Made by a program: the position numbers and the translations under genes. A DNA stretch of 64,000 nucleotides, taken from the NCBI GenBank assembly GCA_900755065.1, contig CAAEFC010000006.1, positions 90,086-154,085 of the forward strand. Reading direction: 5' to 3'. The DNA comes from Bacilli bacterium. Its GTDB lineage: Bacteria > Bacillota_I > Bacilli_A > RFN20 > CAG-449. Numbering within the stretch: position 1 is the first letter of the stretch; each line of letters opens with the position of its first letter. Shown in pieces: positions 9,209-16,846 of this stretch. The notes under the pieces are model-generated. The model made no database searches and was not told the origin of the DNA. It was given only the letters and a program-made list of their open reading frames with translations.

Positions 9209-9910
9209 ATGGAAGCAATTCGATTGAAAGAAGTATCCCGCGTTTATACGAGCGGAGAACATCGACTGAACGCGTTGGATCGCGTCGATCTCAGTCTGGA
9301 AGAGGGAAAGTTCATCGTGATTCTCGGACCCAGCGGTGCCGGAAAAAGCACGCTGTTGAACCTTCTGGGCGGTTTGGACCAGCCTACGAGCGGAACGATC
9401 ACCGTTTACGGAAAGGACATTTCCGCCTTGAACGAAGATCAACTCGCGGAGTACCGCGCGGAAACCGTCGTTTTTGTCTTTCAGTTTTACAATCTGATCC
9501 CGACGCTGACGGTCTATGAAAACGTCGCGCTGGTCAGGGAAATCGTCCGCGACGCTCTCGATCCGGCGAAGATTCTCGAAGAAGTCGGATTGAAAGATCA
9601 TCTGAATCAGTTTCCGTCCCAGTTAAGCGGCGGCGAACAGCAGCGCGTCAGCATCGCCCGCGCGCTTTGCAAGAATCCGAAAATTCTCTTGTGCGACGAA
9701 CCGACCGGCGCGTTGGATTCTAACACCGGCGTTCTGGTTCTCAAACTGCTTCTTTCGATGGCGAAAACCTATCGCAAGACGATCGTCATCGTTACGCACA
9801 ATCAGAATATCGCCAAAATGGCCGACGTCGTCATTCAGGTGAAAAACGGCCGGATCCGTTCCTTGGAGATTCAGGACGAATCGTTGAGCGCGGAAGAGGT
9901 GGAATGGTGA
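9209..9910 (+). CDS. ABC transporter ATPase, LolD/MacB-type
   Basis: 233 residues, the standard size for ATPases that drive FtsX-like permeases. Walker A GPSGAGKST is near residue 39, the signature LSGGEQQRVSIARAL and Walker B ILLCDEPTGALDSNTG are near 138-170; the PTGALD wording is typical of the MacB/LolD/YtrE group. It overlaps the permease gene that follows. The pair probably acts as a mechanotransmission pump or lipid, peptide or antibiotic-efflux system, not as a classical importer. Confidence 0.92.
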   Translation: MEAIRLKEVSRVYTSGEHRLNALDRVDLSLEEGKFIVILGPSGAGKSTLLNLLGGLDQPTSGTITVYGKDISALNEDQLAEYRAETVVFVFQFYNLIPTLTVYENVALVREIVRDALDPAKILEEVGLKDHLNQFPSQLSGGEQQRVSIARALCKNPKILLCDEPTGALDSNTGVLVLKLLLSMAKTYRKTIVIVTHNQNIAKMADVVIQVKNGRIRSLEIQDESLSAEEVEW

Positions 9911-12180
9911 TGCTTGGGAAAAAATGGATTCGGACGGCGTTAAGTTATAAGGCGCAGTTCCTGTCGATGATTCTGATGATCGCGATCGGAAGGGGCATTT
10001 TTTTCGGCTTTCACGCCGAATGGTACAGCCTGAAAAAGGACACCGACGGCTTTATGGAGCAATGCCTTTATGCCGACTATCGCCTTTACGACGACGCGGG
10101 ATTCAGCGAGGCGGACATTGCGTCGGTCCGAGCGATCGACGGCGTGGAATCCGCGACCCGTTTCCTTTCCGTCAACGCGGGAATCAAGGATCGGGAACAG
10201 GCGCTGGCGCTGACGGTCGTGGAAGACTACGTGAATACGCGCATGGTCGTTATGAAGGGGGAATCCTACGATGAGAATTCCGACGGATTCTATCTTTCGG
10301 ATCGCTTCGCCGAGGCAAACGGTCTTGCTTTGGGCGATTCTCTGACCGTAACCTATCGGGGAATCGAACTTTCCGGAAAAATCGTCAGTCTGATCAAAAG
10401 CGCCGAGTACATGGTCTGCGTCGCCGATTCCAATCAACTGATGCCGGACTATCGTTCGTTCGGCTTCGTCTATGTTTCGCCTCAGAAACTCCTGACTGCG
10501 CTCGGCGAAGTTTTTTACCCGCAGATCAACGTCCGTTCCGGTCGGAATCAAAGCGAGTTTGCCGGATCGGTCGAAGAAGCGCTGGGGAAGACGACGCTGA
10601 TTTTGCCGAAGGAACAGCACACCGCCTATGCCGCGGCCCGATCGGAAATCGAAGAAGGTCAGACGATGGGGACGATCTTGCCTTGCCTGTTTTTGGCCAT
10701 CGGTATTCTGACGATGATGACGACGATGCATCGGATCACCGTCAACGAAAAGATTCAGATCGGAACGTTGAAAGCCCTCGGTTTCAAGAGAAAGCGCATT
10801 CTTTCGCATTACACGTCCTACGGTTTCTTTATCGGCGTTCTCGGTTCGCTTCTGGCGGTGGGTTTAGGCTACGGGATCGCGGCTTTGGTCGTCAATCCGA
10901 ATCAGTTTCAGGGGACGTATTTCGATTTTCCGGACTGGAATCTTTACTTTCCGCTTTACAGTTGGCTGATCCTGATCGCGATGATCGTTCTTTTGACCTT
11001 CATCTGCTTTCTCTCGGTGAAAAAGATGCTGAAAGGAACGGCGGCGGATTCCTTGCGCCCTTATGTCCCGAAAAGAGTCAAACCGCTTGGAATCGAGAAG
11101 ACGAAATTGTGGAATCGCTTCCGCTTCGGAACGCGGTGGAATCTCCGCGATGCGCTTCGGCACAAGTCGCGGACGACGATGAGTCTGATCGGCGTTCTCG
11201 GCTGTACGATTCTTTTGATCGGCGGATTGGGCATGAAAGACACGATGAGCGACTTCATTCGGCTGATCGATCGGGAAATCTACGTGTACGAGACTAAGGT
11301 CAATTTCGCCGAGACGGCTTCTCAACAGGAGACGCGCGCGTTTATCGAAGCGTACGATGCCGACTTTCTGGCGGAAACGACTTGCGAACTCGACGGAATG
11401 AGCGTCGCGTTCGACATTTACGAACTGAATCACGACCGGATCCGCTTCGTCGACCGGAACAATCGGAGCGTCTCTCTTGATGACGACGGCGTCTATATCT
11501 GCCTGCGTCTTGCCGACACCTATTCTGTCGGCGATACCCTGCGCTTTTCTCCGTACGGTTCGGATCAGACGTACGAAGTCCGGGTCGCCGGCATCGTCCG
11601 CTCGTTTATGAACGAATCCGTATCGATGACTTCCGCCTATGCGGAAAAACAGGGAATTCCGTTTCGGATTTCTTCGGCGTTTCTGAGCCAGAAAGCCGGT
11701 GAGATCGAGGCGGCGGACTGCGTTTCGGGCATGCAGAGCAAACAGGCGGTCATGGACAGTTACGACAGTTTCATGGAAATCATGGACATGATGGTCCTGA
11801 TCTTCGTTCTCGGCGCCGTGCTTCTCGGACTCATCGTCCTTTACAATCTCGGGGTGATGAGTTACGTCGAACGATACCGGGAACTGGCGACGTTGAAAGT
11901 CGTCGGATTCAAAAACCGAAAGATCGGACGGCTTCTGATCGGTCAGAATCTGGGGCTGACCCTGATCGGTCTTCTCGTCGGCATTCCTTCCGGCGCGGGC
12001 GTTCTCTATCTGCTCCTTCAAACGCTCGCCGAAGAATACGAACTGAAAATGGTGATTGGAGGAACGACGATTCTCTTCTGCACCTTGCTGACGGTGGGCG
12101 TTTCCTTTCTCGTCGGTTTCTTCATCGCCCGGAAGAACCGGAAGATCGATATGGTCGAAGCGCTGAAAGGAGGAGAGTAA
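9910..12180 (+). CDS. FtsX-like ABC permease (two FtsX domains)
   Basis: 756 residues from the ATG at 9910, which lies seven bases after GAGGTGG; in-frame ATG 9904 and GTG 9907 are too close to that site. An N-terminal membrane helix is followed by a large extracytoplasmic domain, a three-helix FtsX block near residues 255-370, a second extracytoplasmic domain, and a second FtsX block near 625-750. This is the two-block layout of permeases such as SalY/BceB-like proteins. The start overlaps the upstream stop (TGATG). Substrate unknown; control by the palindrome at 9159 suggests inducible export. Confidence 0.88.
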   Translation: MLGKKWIRTALSYKAQFLSMILMIAIGRGIFFGFHAEWYSLKKDTDGFMEQCLYADYRLYDDAGFSEADIASVRAIDGVESATRFLSVNAGIKDREQALALTVVEDYVNTRMVVMKGESYDENSDGFYLSDRFAEANGLALGDSLTVTYRGIELSGKIVSLIKSAEYMVCVADSNQLMPDYRSFGFVYVSPQKLLTALGEVFYPQINVRSGRNQSEFAGSVEEALGKTTLILPKEQHTAYAAARSEIEEGQTMGTILPCLFLAIGILTMMTTMHRITVNEKIQIGTLKALGFKRKRILSHYTSYGFFIGVLGSLLAVGLGYGIAALVVNPNQFQGTYFDFPDWNLYFPLYSWLILIAMIVLLTFICFLSVKKMLKGTAADSLRPYVPKRVKPLGIEKTKLWNRFRFGTRWNLRDALRHKSRTTMSLIGVLGCTILLIGGLGMKDTMSDFIRLIDREIYVYETKVNFAETASQQETRAFIEAYDADFLAETTCELDGMSVAFDIYELNHDRIRFVDRNNRSVSLDDDGVYICLRLADTYSVGDTLRFSPYGSDQTYEVRVAGIVRSFMNESVSMTSAYAEKQGIPFRISSAFLSQKAGEIEAADCVSGMQSKQAVMDSYDSFMEIMDMMVLIFVLGAVLLGLIVLYNLGVMSYVERYRELATLKVVGFKNRKIGRLLIGQNLGLTLIGLLVGIPSGAGVLYLLLQTLAEEYELKMVIGGTTILFCTLLTVGVSFLVGFFIARKNRKIDMVEALKGGE

Positions 12181-12188
12181 CCTTTCGG

Positions 12189-12218
12189 ATTCCGCCTGTT
12201 CCGGGCGGGATTTTTTTT
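12189..12218 (+). terminator. Terminator of the LolD/FtsX-like operon
   Basis: Stem ATTCCGCC/GGCGGGAT with one G-T wobble, short loop and a run of eight T residues. Confidence 0.85.
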
Positions 12219-12271
12219 CGATGCAAAATGCTTCGGAATGTGCGATAATAAAAAAAGGAGGACACAAGAGA

Positions 12272-13051
12272 ATGGGATATGCCATCGCTGCTCTGATCGC
12301 TGCATTGATTTTTGAACTCATTACATGGGGGATTGAATACGAATTCTTTTACAGGCCGTTCGTAAGGGAATTTATCCGATCCGGAAGATTCAACACCCCG
12401 CGGTTTGAAAGGGCGTACTATAAAAGAATAAAACAAATCGCTCTCGTCGCCATCGCGGGTTCGATCGATATGATTGTTTTCCTTTCTTCGTTCCTAGACA
12501 ACAAACCGATCTTCGCTTATTCCGTCATCGCAGGCATCTACCTTCTTCTGCTTTTAATTGTATACATACTTTCTGTGATCAACATCTGGGCGTTCCGGAG
12601 CGAGGGATTTCATCGGTTCACGGAGTTTCTCGCCTTGCTTCTGGACGTCCTGTTTTCGATCGCGTTAATCGTTTACGCGTCCAAGCATTTTCAATCGATT
12701 TCACCTTACATCATCGCTTTCGGCGCGGTTCTTCTTCTCGTTCGCTTTGTGTTGCTCTTATGGACTTCGCTGAGAAAGCGATACGGTCACTGGACGTATC
12801 CGAAGTTTCGGAAAACGCTCGACGGCATGGTGAAAAATTACAACCGGCAACCGACCGACGGCGTCAAAGACGCGATTATCTGCATATGCGCATCGGAAGT
12901 TTCGTTTCTGATCCGGTACCTGAAAGAATGCGACGAGCCTTCTTTCCGCCTGATCGAGACGCTCGTCGTTCCCGGAATGCCGGAAGAAAAGCGTTCGGAA
13001 GAACTTCTGGACGCGATGGATAAGCGGAAAAGGAAAAGCGAAGAAGCGTAA
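12272..13051 (+). CDS. Membrane protein of unknown function, four to five helices
   Basis: 259 residues from the ATG at 12272, which follows AAAGGAGG; the upstream ATG at 12221 overlaps the terminator and is rejected. Hydrophobic segments occur near residues 3-20, 55-75, 80-102, 120-140 and 148-170. The last 90 residues are soluble and charged, ending in KRKRKSEEA. I do not recognise the family. It stands between a terminator and a separate small-gene cluster, so context does not suggest a role. Confidence 0.7.
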   Translation: MGYAIAALIAALIFELITWGIEYEFFYRPFVREFIRSGRFNTPRFERAYYKRIKQIALVAIAGSIDMIVFLSSFLDNKPIFAYSVIAGIYLLLLLIVYILSVINIWAFRSEGFHRFTEFLALLLDVLFSIALIVYASKHFQSISPYIIAFGAVLLLVRFVLLLWTSLRKRYGHWTYPKFRKTLDGMVKNYNRQPTDGVKDAIICICASEVSFLIRYLKECDEPSFRLIETLVVPGMPEEKRSEELLDAMDKRKRKSEEA

Positions 13052-13218
13052 AGAAAAGAAAGGCGTCAGTCTTCCTTCTGCCGAAAAATAAGGAAACGGA
13101 AAGGGGGAAAACGGGATTTCAGAGGCGTTTTTTGATTTTAGGGGTGCTTTTCTTCCGTTTTACTGCTACACTAGAAGATACAGGAATCGGTTGAACCGAT
13201 CTGAAAAGGAGTTTACAC

Positions 13219-13470
13219 ATGATTGAATACAGATACGATACGCAATTGTTGATCGAAGGAAAGAATCTGGACGAAGACAAGATTCAGGACTATTTCTTTG
13301 AAAATTTCAAGGGAGATTGTCTTCTCGCCGTCGGCGACGACGAACTGATCAAGATTCATTATCACACCAACGAACCGTGGAAGGTGCTGGAATATTGCGC
13401 GAGTTTAGGGGAAATCTACGATATCGTCGTCGAAGACATGGACCGTCAGGCGCGGGGATTAAAAGGCTGA
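13219..13470 (+). CDS. Stand-alone FakA/YloV C-terminal-like domain protein
   Basis: 83 residues. The stretch GDCLLAVGDDELIKIHYHTN, followed by EPWKVLEYCASLGEIYDIVVEDM, closely matches the segment of the fatty-acid kinase subunit FakA (YloV, DAK2-domain protein) that usually reads GDSLVVVGDDDLVKVHVHTN..PG.VLEYAL..GEL..I.IENM. Neither the kinase DhaL domain nor the rest of FakA is present, so this is an isolated domain. It has AAAAGGAG upstream and is followed after three bases by the ybaK-like gene. Its function may be regulatory or fatty-acid-binding; that is inference. Confidence 0.7.
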   Translation: MIEYRYDTQLLIEGKNLDEDKIQDYFFENFKGDCLLAVGDDELIKIHYHTNEPWKVLEYCASLGEIYDIVVEDMDRQARGLKG

Positions 13471-13473
13471 TCG

Positions 13474-13968
13474 GTGAAAGAAAAAACGAATGCAATCCGG
13501 AAGATCGAGTCGAAAAAGGTGGCATACCGCCTTCTCGATTATTCGGATACCCCGTACGTTTCTGCTTCGGAAGTCGCCGCTTATCTGGACGTTTCGCCCG
13601 ACGCGCTGTTCAAAACGCTGGTGGTTCAGGGGAAAAAGGATCACTATGTCTTTTTGATTCCCGCTTCTTCGGAACTGGATCTGAAAAAGGCCGCGAAAGC
13701 GACGGGCGAGAAGAAAATCGCCCTCTTACCGTCCCGCGAACTCTATCCGTTGACGGGATACGTTCACGGCGGTTGCTCGCCGATCGGAATGAAAAAAGCG
13801 TTTCCGACGTTCGTCGATTCGTCCGCGCGAACCCTTCCCCGCATCTGTTTTTCCGGCGGGAAAATCGGTTACAGCGTGGAGATTCTGACGGAGGATCTAA
13901 CGAAACTGATCGCTTTTGCATTCGCCGACGTCAAACAAGAGAAAGGAACGGAAACCAGCGATGATTGA
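13474..13968 (+). CDS. ybaK: YbaK/EbsC-type aminoacyl-tRNA deacylase
   Basis: 164 residues starting at a GTG. The fold signature FKTLVVQGKKDHYVFLIPAS, followed by LDLKKAAKA and YVHGGCSPIGMKK, marks the YbaK family, which hydrolyses Cys-tRNA(Pro) and related mischarged tRNAs; the Lys of the FKTL motif is the conserved catalytic lysine. Length is normal for the family. It overlaps the next gene by eight bases. The ribosome binding site before the GTG is weak, consistent with coupling to the preceding 83-residue gene. Confidence 0.88.
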   Translation: MKEKTNAIRKIESKKVAYRLLDYSDTPYVSASEVAAYLDVSPDALFKTLVVQGKKDHYVFLIPASSELDLKKAAKATGEKKIALLPSRELYPLTGYVHGGCSPIGMKKAFPTFVDSSARTLPRICFSGGKIGYSVEILTEDLTKLIAFAFADVKQEKGTETSDD

Positions 13969-14857
13969 AGTCGTGAAACTGTTATTGATCTTTTTTCTCG
14001 GGGCGATAGCCGGTTGGGTCGTCGAGTTGTTTTTCCGCCGTTTCGTATCGTCGAAGAAATGGGTGAATCCCGGTTTTTTGCAAGGACCGTATCTGCCTTT
14101 ATACGGGTTCGGTCTGGTTTTCCTGTACGGAATCTGTTCGATCGATCTCTCCTTCCTGCACGTGCAGGAAATTTACGAAATCCTGATCAAAATGGTTCTG
14201 ATTTCGGTTTCGCTGACTCTGGTCGAATACATCGCCGGGTTGATTTTCATCAAAGGAATGAAGATCAAACTGTGGGATTATTCCAAGCAATGGGGGAATA
14301 TTCAGGGCATCATTTGCCCTTTATTCAGTTTTTTCTGGTCGGTGATCGGGTTCATCTACTATCTGACGCTTCACCCGCTAATCGTCGACGCGGTCGGGTT
14401 TCTCGGGCAGAATCCGATCTTTTCGTTCTTCGTCGGCATCGTTTTCGGCGTCTTTCTGATCGATCTGTTCAACAGTTTCAAGGTTGCCGCGCGGATCCGC
14501 GCGTTTGCCAAAGAAAACCGGATCGTCGTCTACTACGAAGCGTTCAAGAATACGCTGAAAACCGACTTTAACGAAATTCCGCTTCATATCCGGAAGATCA
14601 CCAAAGAGATTCAGGACAAATACATGATCAAAGTCGAGGAGATCAACCGGGATATTCTAACCGAGGAACGCTGTTCGGGATTGGCGATCACCGGCTTCGT
14701 GATGAGTTTTTTCGGTTTTACGATCGTTTCGATGGCGATCTGCAAAGTCGGAATGCGCTCGAAGAAATACCGCGGTCTGGCTCTCGCGGGCATGATCGTC
14801 TCGCTACTTGAAGCCGTCGCCCTGATCGTCTTCCTGGTCTTCCGGTACATAAAATAA
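13961..14857 (+). CDS. CmpB-like (putative ABC permease) membrane protein with DUF4190-like tail
   Basis: 298 residues from the ATG at 13961, within the end of ybaK. The N-terminal 190 residues have five membrane helices and the motifs GWVVELFFRRF and VNPGFLQGPYLPLYGFG, typical of the 'putative ABC transporter permease' (CmpB, PF06541) family. A linker of about 50 residues is followed by SGLAITGFVMSFFGF and GLALAGMIVSLLEAV, the two-helix pattern of DUF4190. The combination looks like a fusion of two membrane modules. No ATPase is adjacent, so a transport role is doubtful. Confidence 0.75.
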   Translation: MIEVVKLLLIFFLGAIAGWVVELFFRRFVSSKKWVNPGFLQGPYLPLYGFGLVFLYGICSIDLSFLHVQEIYEILIKMVLISVSLTLVEYIAGLIFIKGMKIKLWDYSKQWGNIQGIICPLFSFFWSVIGFIYYLTLHPLIVDAVGFLGQNPIFSFFVGIVFGVFLIDLFNSFKVAARIRAFAKENRIVVYYEAFKNTLKTDFNEIPLHIRKITKEIQDKYMIKVEEINRDILTEERCSGLAITGFVMSFFGFTIVSMAICKVGMRSKKYRGLALAGMIVSLLEAVALIVFLVFRYIK

Positions 14858-14901
14858 CGCACGAAAAAGGCACTTAATCATATATTAGATTAGGTGAAAA
14901 T

Positions 14902-15741
14902 ATGAGAAAACTGATCAATGCTTTGGTAACGCCGTTCGACGACGAAAACCGGATCGACTACCGGGAAATCGACCGACTGGTTTCGGAAGCAAAGGAGAAT
15001 TGCAACGATGCGCTGGTCGTGGGTTCGACCACCGGCGAAGGCACGCTCCTGTCTTTGGAAGAAAAGATCGGGCTTTTTCGTTACGTCGCGGAGAAAAGCG
15101 AAATCCCTTGCCTTTATCCGATCAATCAGATGAGTCTCGAAAGGGCGAAAGAAGAGATCGACCGGGTCCGAAGTTTCGATTTCGACACGTATCTGATCGT
15201 TACGCCTTTTTACGTCAAGCCGACACAGGAAGGTCTGTTTCTCTATTTCAAATCGCTCGCGGAATACGTCTTTCCGAAAAAGATCATCGTCTATAACGTC
15301 AGTTCGCGCACCGGCGTCAACATCACATATTTTACGCTGAGAAAACTGATCAAATCGTGCGAAAACATCGTCGGCATCAAAGAATGTTCTTCGGATTTCA
15401 ATCTGATCCGCCTGCTCAAAAACAATTTTCCGAAGTTTCAAGTCTATCTCGGCGAGGATTCTCTCTTTTACGAAGGGCTGGAAAACCACGCGGACGGCTT
15501 TATTTCGGTCATTTCCGTTCTCTACGGAAAAATGATGAAAGAAGTCATCGAAGATTACGAGGTCGGCTTCGTCAATCAGATCACGGTCAGTTATCTTCGC
15601 CTGGTTTCGGAAATCGTTTTCGCCTATCCGAATCCGTCGGGCATCAAGTTCCTTCTTGGAAAAAAAGGACACGCTTCGATGAATCTCCGTCTGCCGTTGA
15701 CGAGCGTGAAAGAGAGCAATACCTCGTTCGATCTGCTTTAA
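14902..15741 (+). CDS. dapA: 4-hydroxy-tetrahydrodipicolinate synthase (DapA family)
   Basis: 279 residues of a DapA/NanA-type TIM barrel. VVGSTTGEGTLLSLEE holds the substrate-binding TTGE; IVYNVSSRTGVN carries the catalytic-triad Tyr and the substrate Arg; IVGIKECSSD carries the Schiff-base lysine. It condenses pyruvate with aspartate semialdehyde in lysine and diaminopimelate synthesis if a true DapA, although related aldolases share all these motifs. It is slightly shorter than usual. AGGTGA precedes the ATG, and a small inverted repeat TAATC-N8-GATTA (14875-14892) overlaps the leader. It is monocistronic and not visibly lysine-riboswitch controlled. Confidence 0.85.
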   Translation: MRKLINALVTPFDDENRIDYREIDRLVSEAKENCNDALVVGSTTGEGTLLSLEEKIGLFRYVAEKSEIPCLYPINQMSLERAKEEIDRVRSFDFDTYLIVTPFYVKPTQEGLFLYFKSLAEYVFPKKIIVYNVSSRTGVNITYFTLRKLIKSCENIVGIKECSSDFNLIRLLKNNFPKFQVYLGEDSLFYEGLENHADGFISVISVLYGKMMKEVIEDYEVGFVNQITVSYLRLVSEIVFAYPNPSGIKFLLGKKGHASMNLRLPLTSVKESNTSFDLL

Positions 15742-16448
15742 CGCTTTTCCTTTTTACCTTTACCGAAAAACATCAGACCAAAAGCAATCAGAAGCAACAG
15801 GCAGGAAATCCAGATCGTCCGGAATCCGAATGCGGCGATCAGACTTCCTCCGATTCCGGCTCCTAAACCGAAAAGAACGATGAGGGCGAAGTAACAGAAG
15901 GCTTTCCGAAGTTCGGATTTTTTTCCTATGCGCGCGAAAGAGCAGAGCGCGTCCACGCCGCTTCTCAGGTTTCCGATGCACATCGTGCTGGCAAACGGAT
16001 GCCCTTCGACTTTCCGGAAAGCCTGCACCTGCATGGCGCAGGAAAAGGAGACCAATGCGTTGGCGAGTACGTCGAGCGTATCGGGAAGAAAACCGACGGC
16101 AAAGAGCAAGGCGATTTCCGCGATCAGAACGACTTGCCGCCAGTGGAGAAAGCCACGATTGGAAAAGAGCGATCGGATTCCTTCGCACGCGGCCACGCCG
16201 AAGGCGAAAGAAAGAAGGGGAATCAGGTAGCGGACGATCGTCGCGCCGTCTTGTTCAAAGATGCCCTGACTGAGCAAAATGACGTTTCCCGTCTGCGCGT
16301 TGGCAAAAACTTTTCCGCGCGAAAAATAGGTATAGGCGTCCTGCAAACCGCCGGAAAGCGAAAGAAAGGCGACGGTCAGAAACGATTCCGACATCTGCCC
16401 GACGGATTTTTTCCGAGCGGGCGTTTCTTTTGCGTTCGTTTCTTCCAT
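15738..16448 (-). CDS. DUF1275 (YoaK) family membrane protein
   Basis: 236 residues with about six hydrophobic segments. SLSGGLQDAYTYFSRGKVFANAQTGNV is cut here to its key parts: the GG.QDA.TY start and the ANAQTGN motif of the first helices, plus TMCIGNLRSG later, identify DUF1275/YoaK. Family function is unknown; the architecture suggests a transporter. The stop overlaps the convergent dapA stop by four bases, so the two transcripts end into each other without a clear terminator between them. AGGAGG lies upstream of the start on the minus strand. Confidence 0.87.
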   Translation of the reverse strand: MEETNAKETPARKKSVGQMSESFLTVAFLSLSGGLQDAYTYFSRGKVFANAQTGNVILLSQGIFEQDGATIVRYLIPLLSFAFGVAACEGIRSLFSNRGFLHWRQVVLIAEIALLFAVGFLPDTLDVLANALVSFSCAMQVQAFRKVEGHPFASTMCIGNLRSGVDALCSFARIGKKSELRKAFCYFALIVLFGLGAGIGGSLIAAFGFRTIWISCLLLLIAFGLMFFGKGKKEKR

Positions 16449-16588
16449 TCGTCTTCCTCCTTTCCTGATCCTCGATTATTGTAGTCGATGCTTTCGGGGA
16501 AATCAACCGATGAATCCGGAGAGGATTCCTTTTTTCGACGGCATTTCCGTTTCATCGCGCGGAGATTCACGCAGTTGGCCGAAATCTC

Positions 16589-16617
16589 TTTTCAAAGTCG
16601 ACGGAAAAGGCTATAAT
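16589..16617 (+). promoter_or_regulatory. Promoter of the alaS T-box operon
   Basis: TTTTCA at 16589-16594 and a perfect TATAAT at 16612-16617 with a 17-bp spacer, just upstream of the T-box leader. Confidence 0.65.
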
Positions 16618-16634
16618 GAATTCGATCGTTTGAC

Positions 16635-16822
16635 GAAAGCCCAATGAAGCGTTTCCGTTCAGAGAGAGTCTGGCTGGTGAAAAGACTCGGCTGACCTTCA
16701 TGCGCCACTTTCCAGATTCCGGGTAATTCCGGCGTTGACTGCGTTAAGGTCGCAAGCAAGTGCAATTCGGTTGAATTGAATCAGGATGGTACCGCGAGAA
16801 TTCGTTCCTGTGAGGTACTTTT
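16635..16822 (+). promoter_or_regulatory. T-box leader RNA controlling alaS
   Basis: The leader contains AGAGAG followed by GCTGGTGAAAAGACTC, typical of Stem I, and the T-box sequence TGGTACCGCG at 16788-16797. A terminator stem between GGTACC and GAGGTAC ends in seven T residues at 16819-16825. The RNA senses uncharged tRNA-Ala and antiterminates. The specifier is probably GCG or GCC within 16702-16706, but I could not fold Stem I precisely, so the codon is tentative. Confidence 0.9.
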
Positions 16823-16846
16823 TTTATGTTTGAGGAGGAATTTGAG

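Noticed and set aside
10864..12321. 485-codon minus-strand open frame opposite the FtsX-like permease
   Set aside because: Shadow of a real gene; no ribosome binding site and no recognisable domain.
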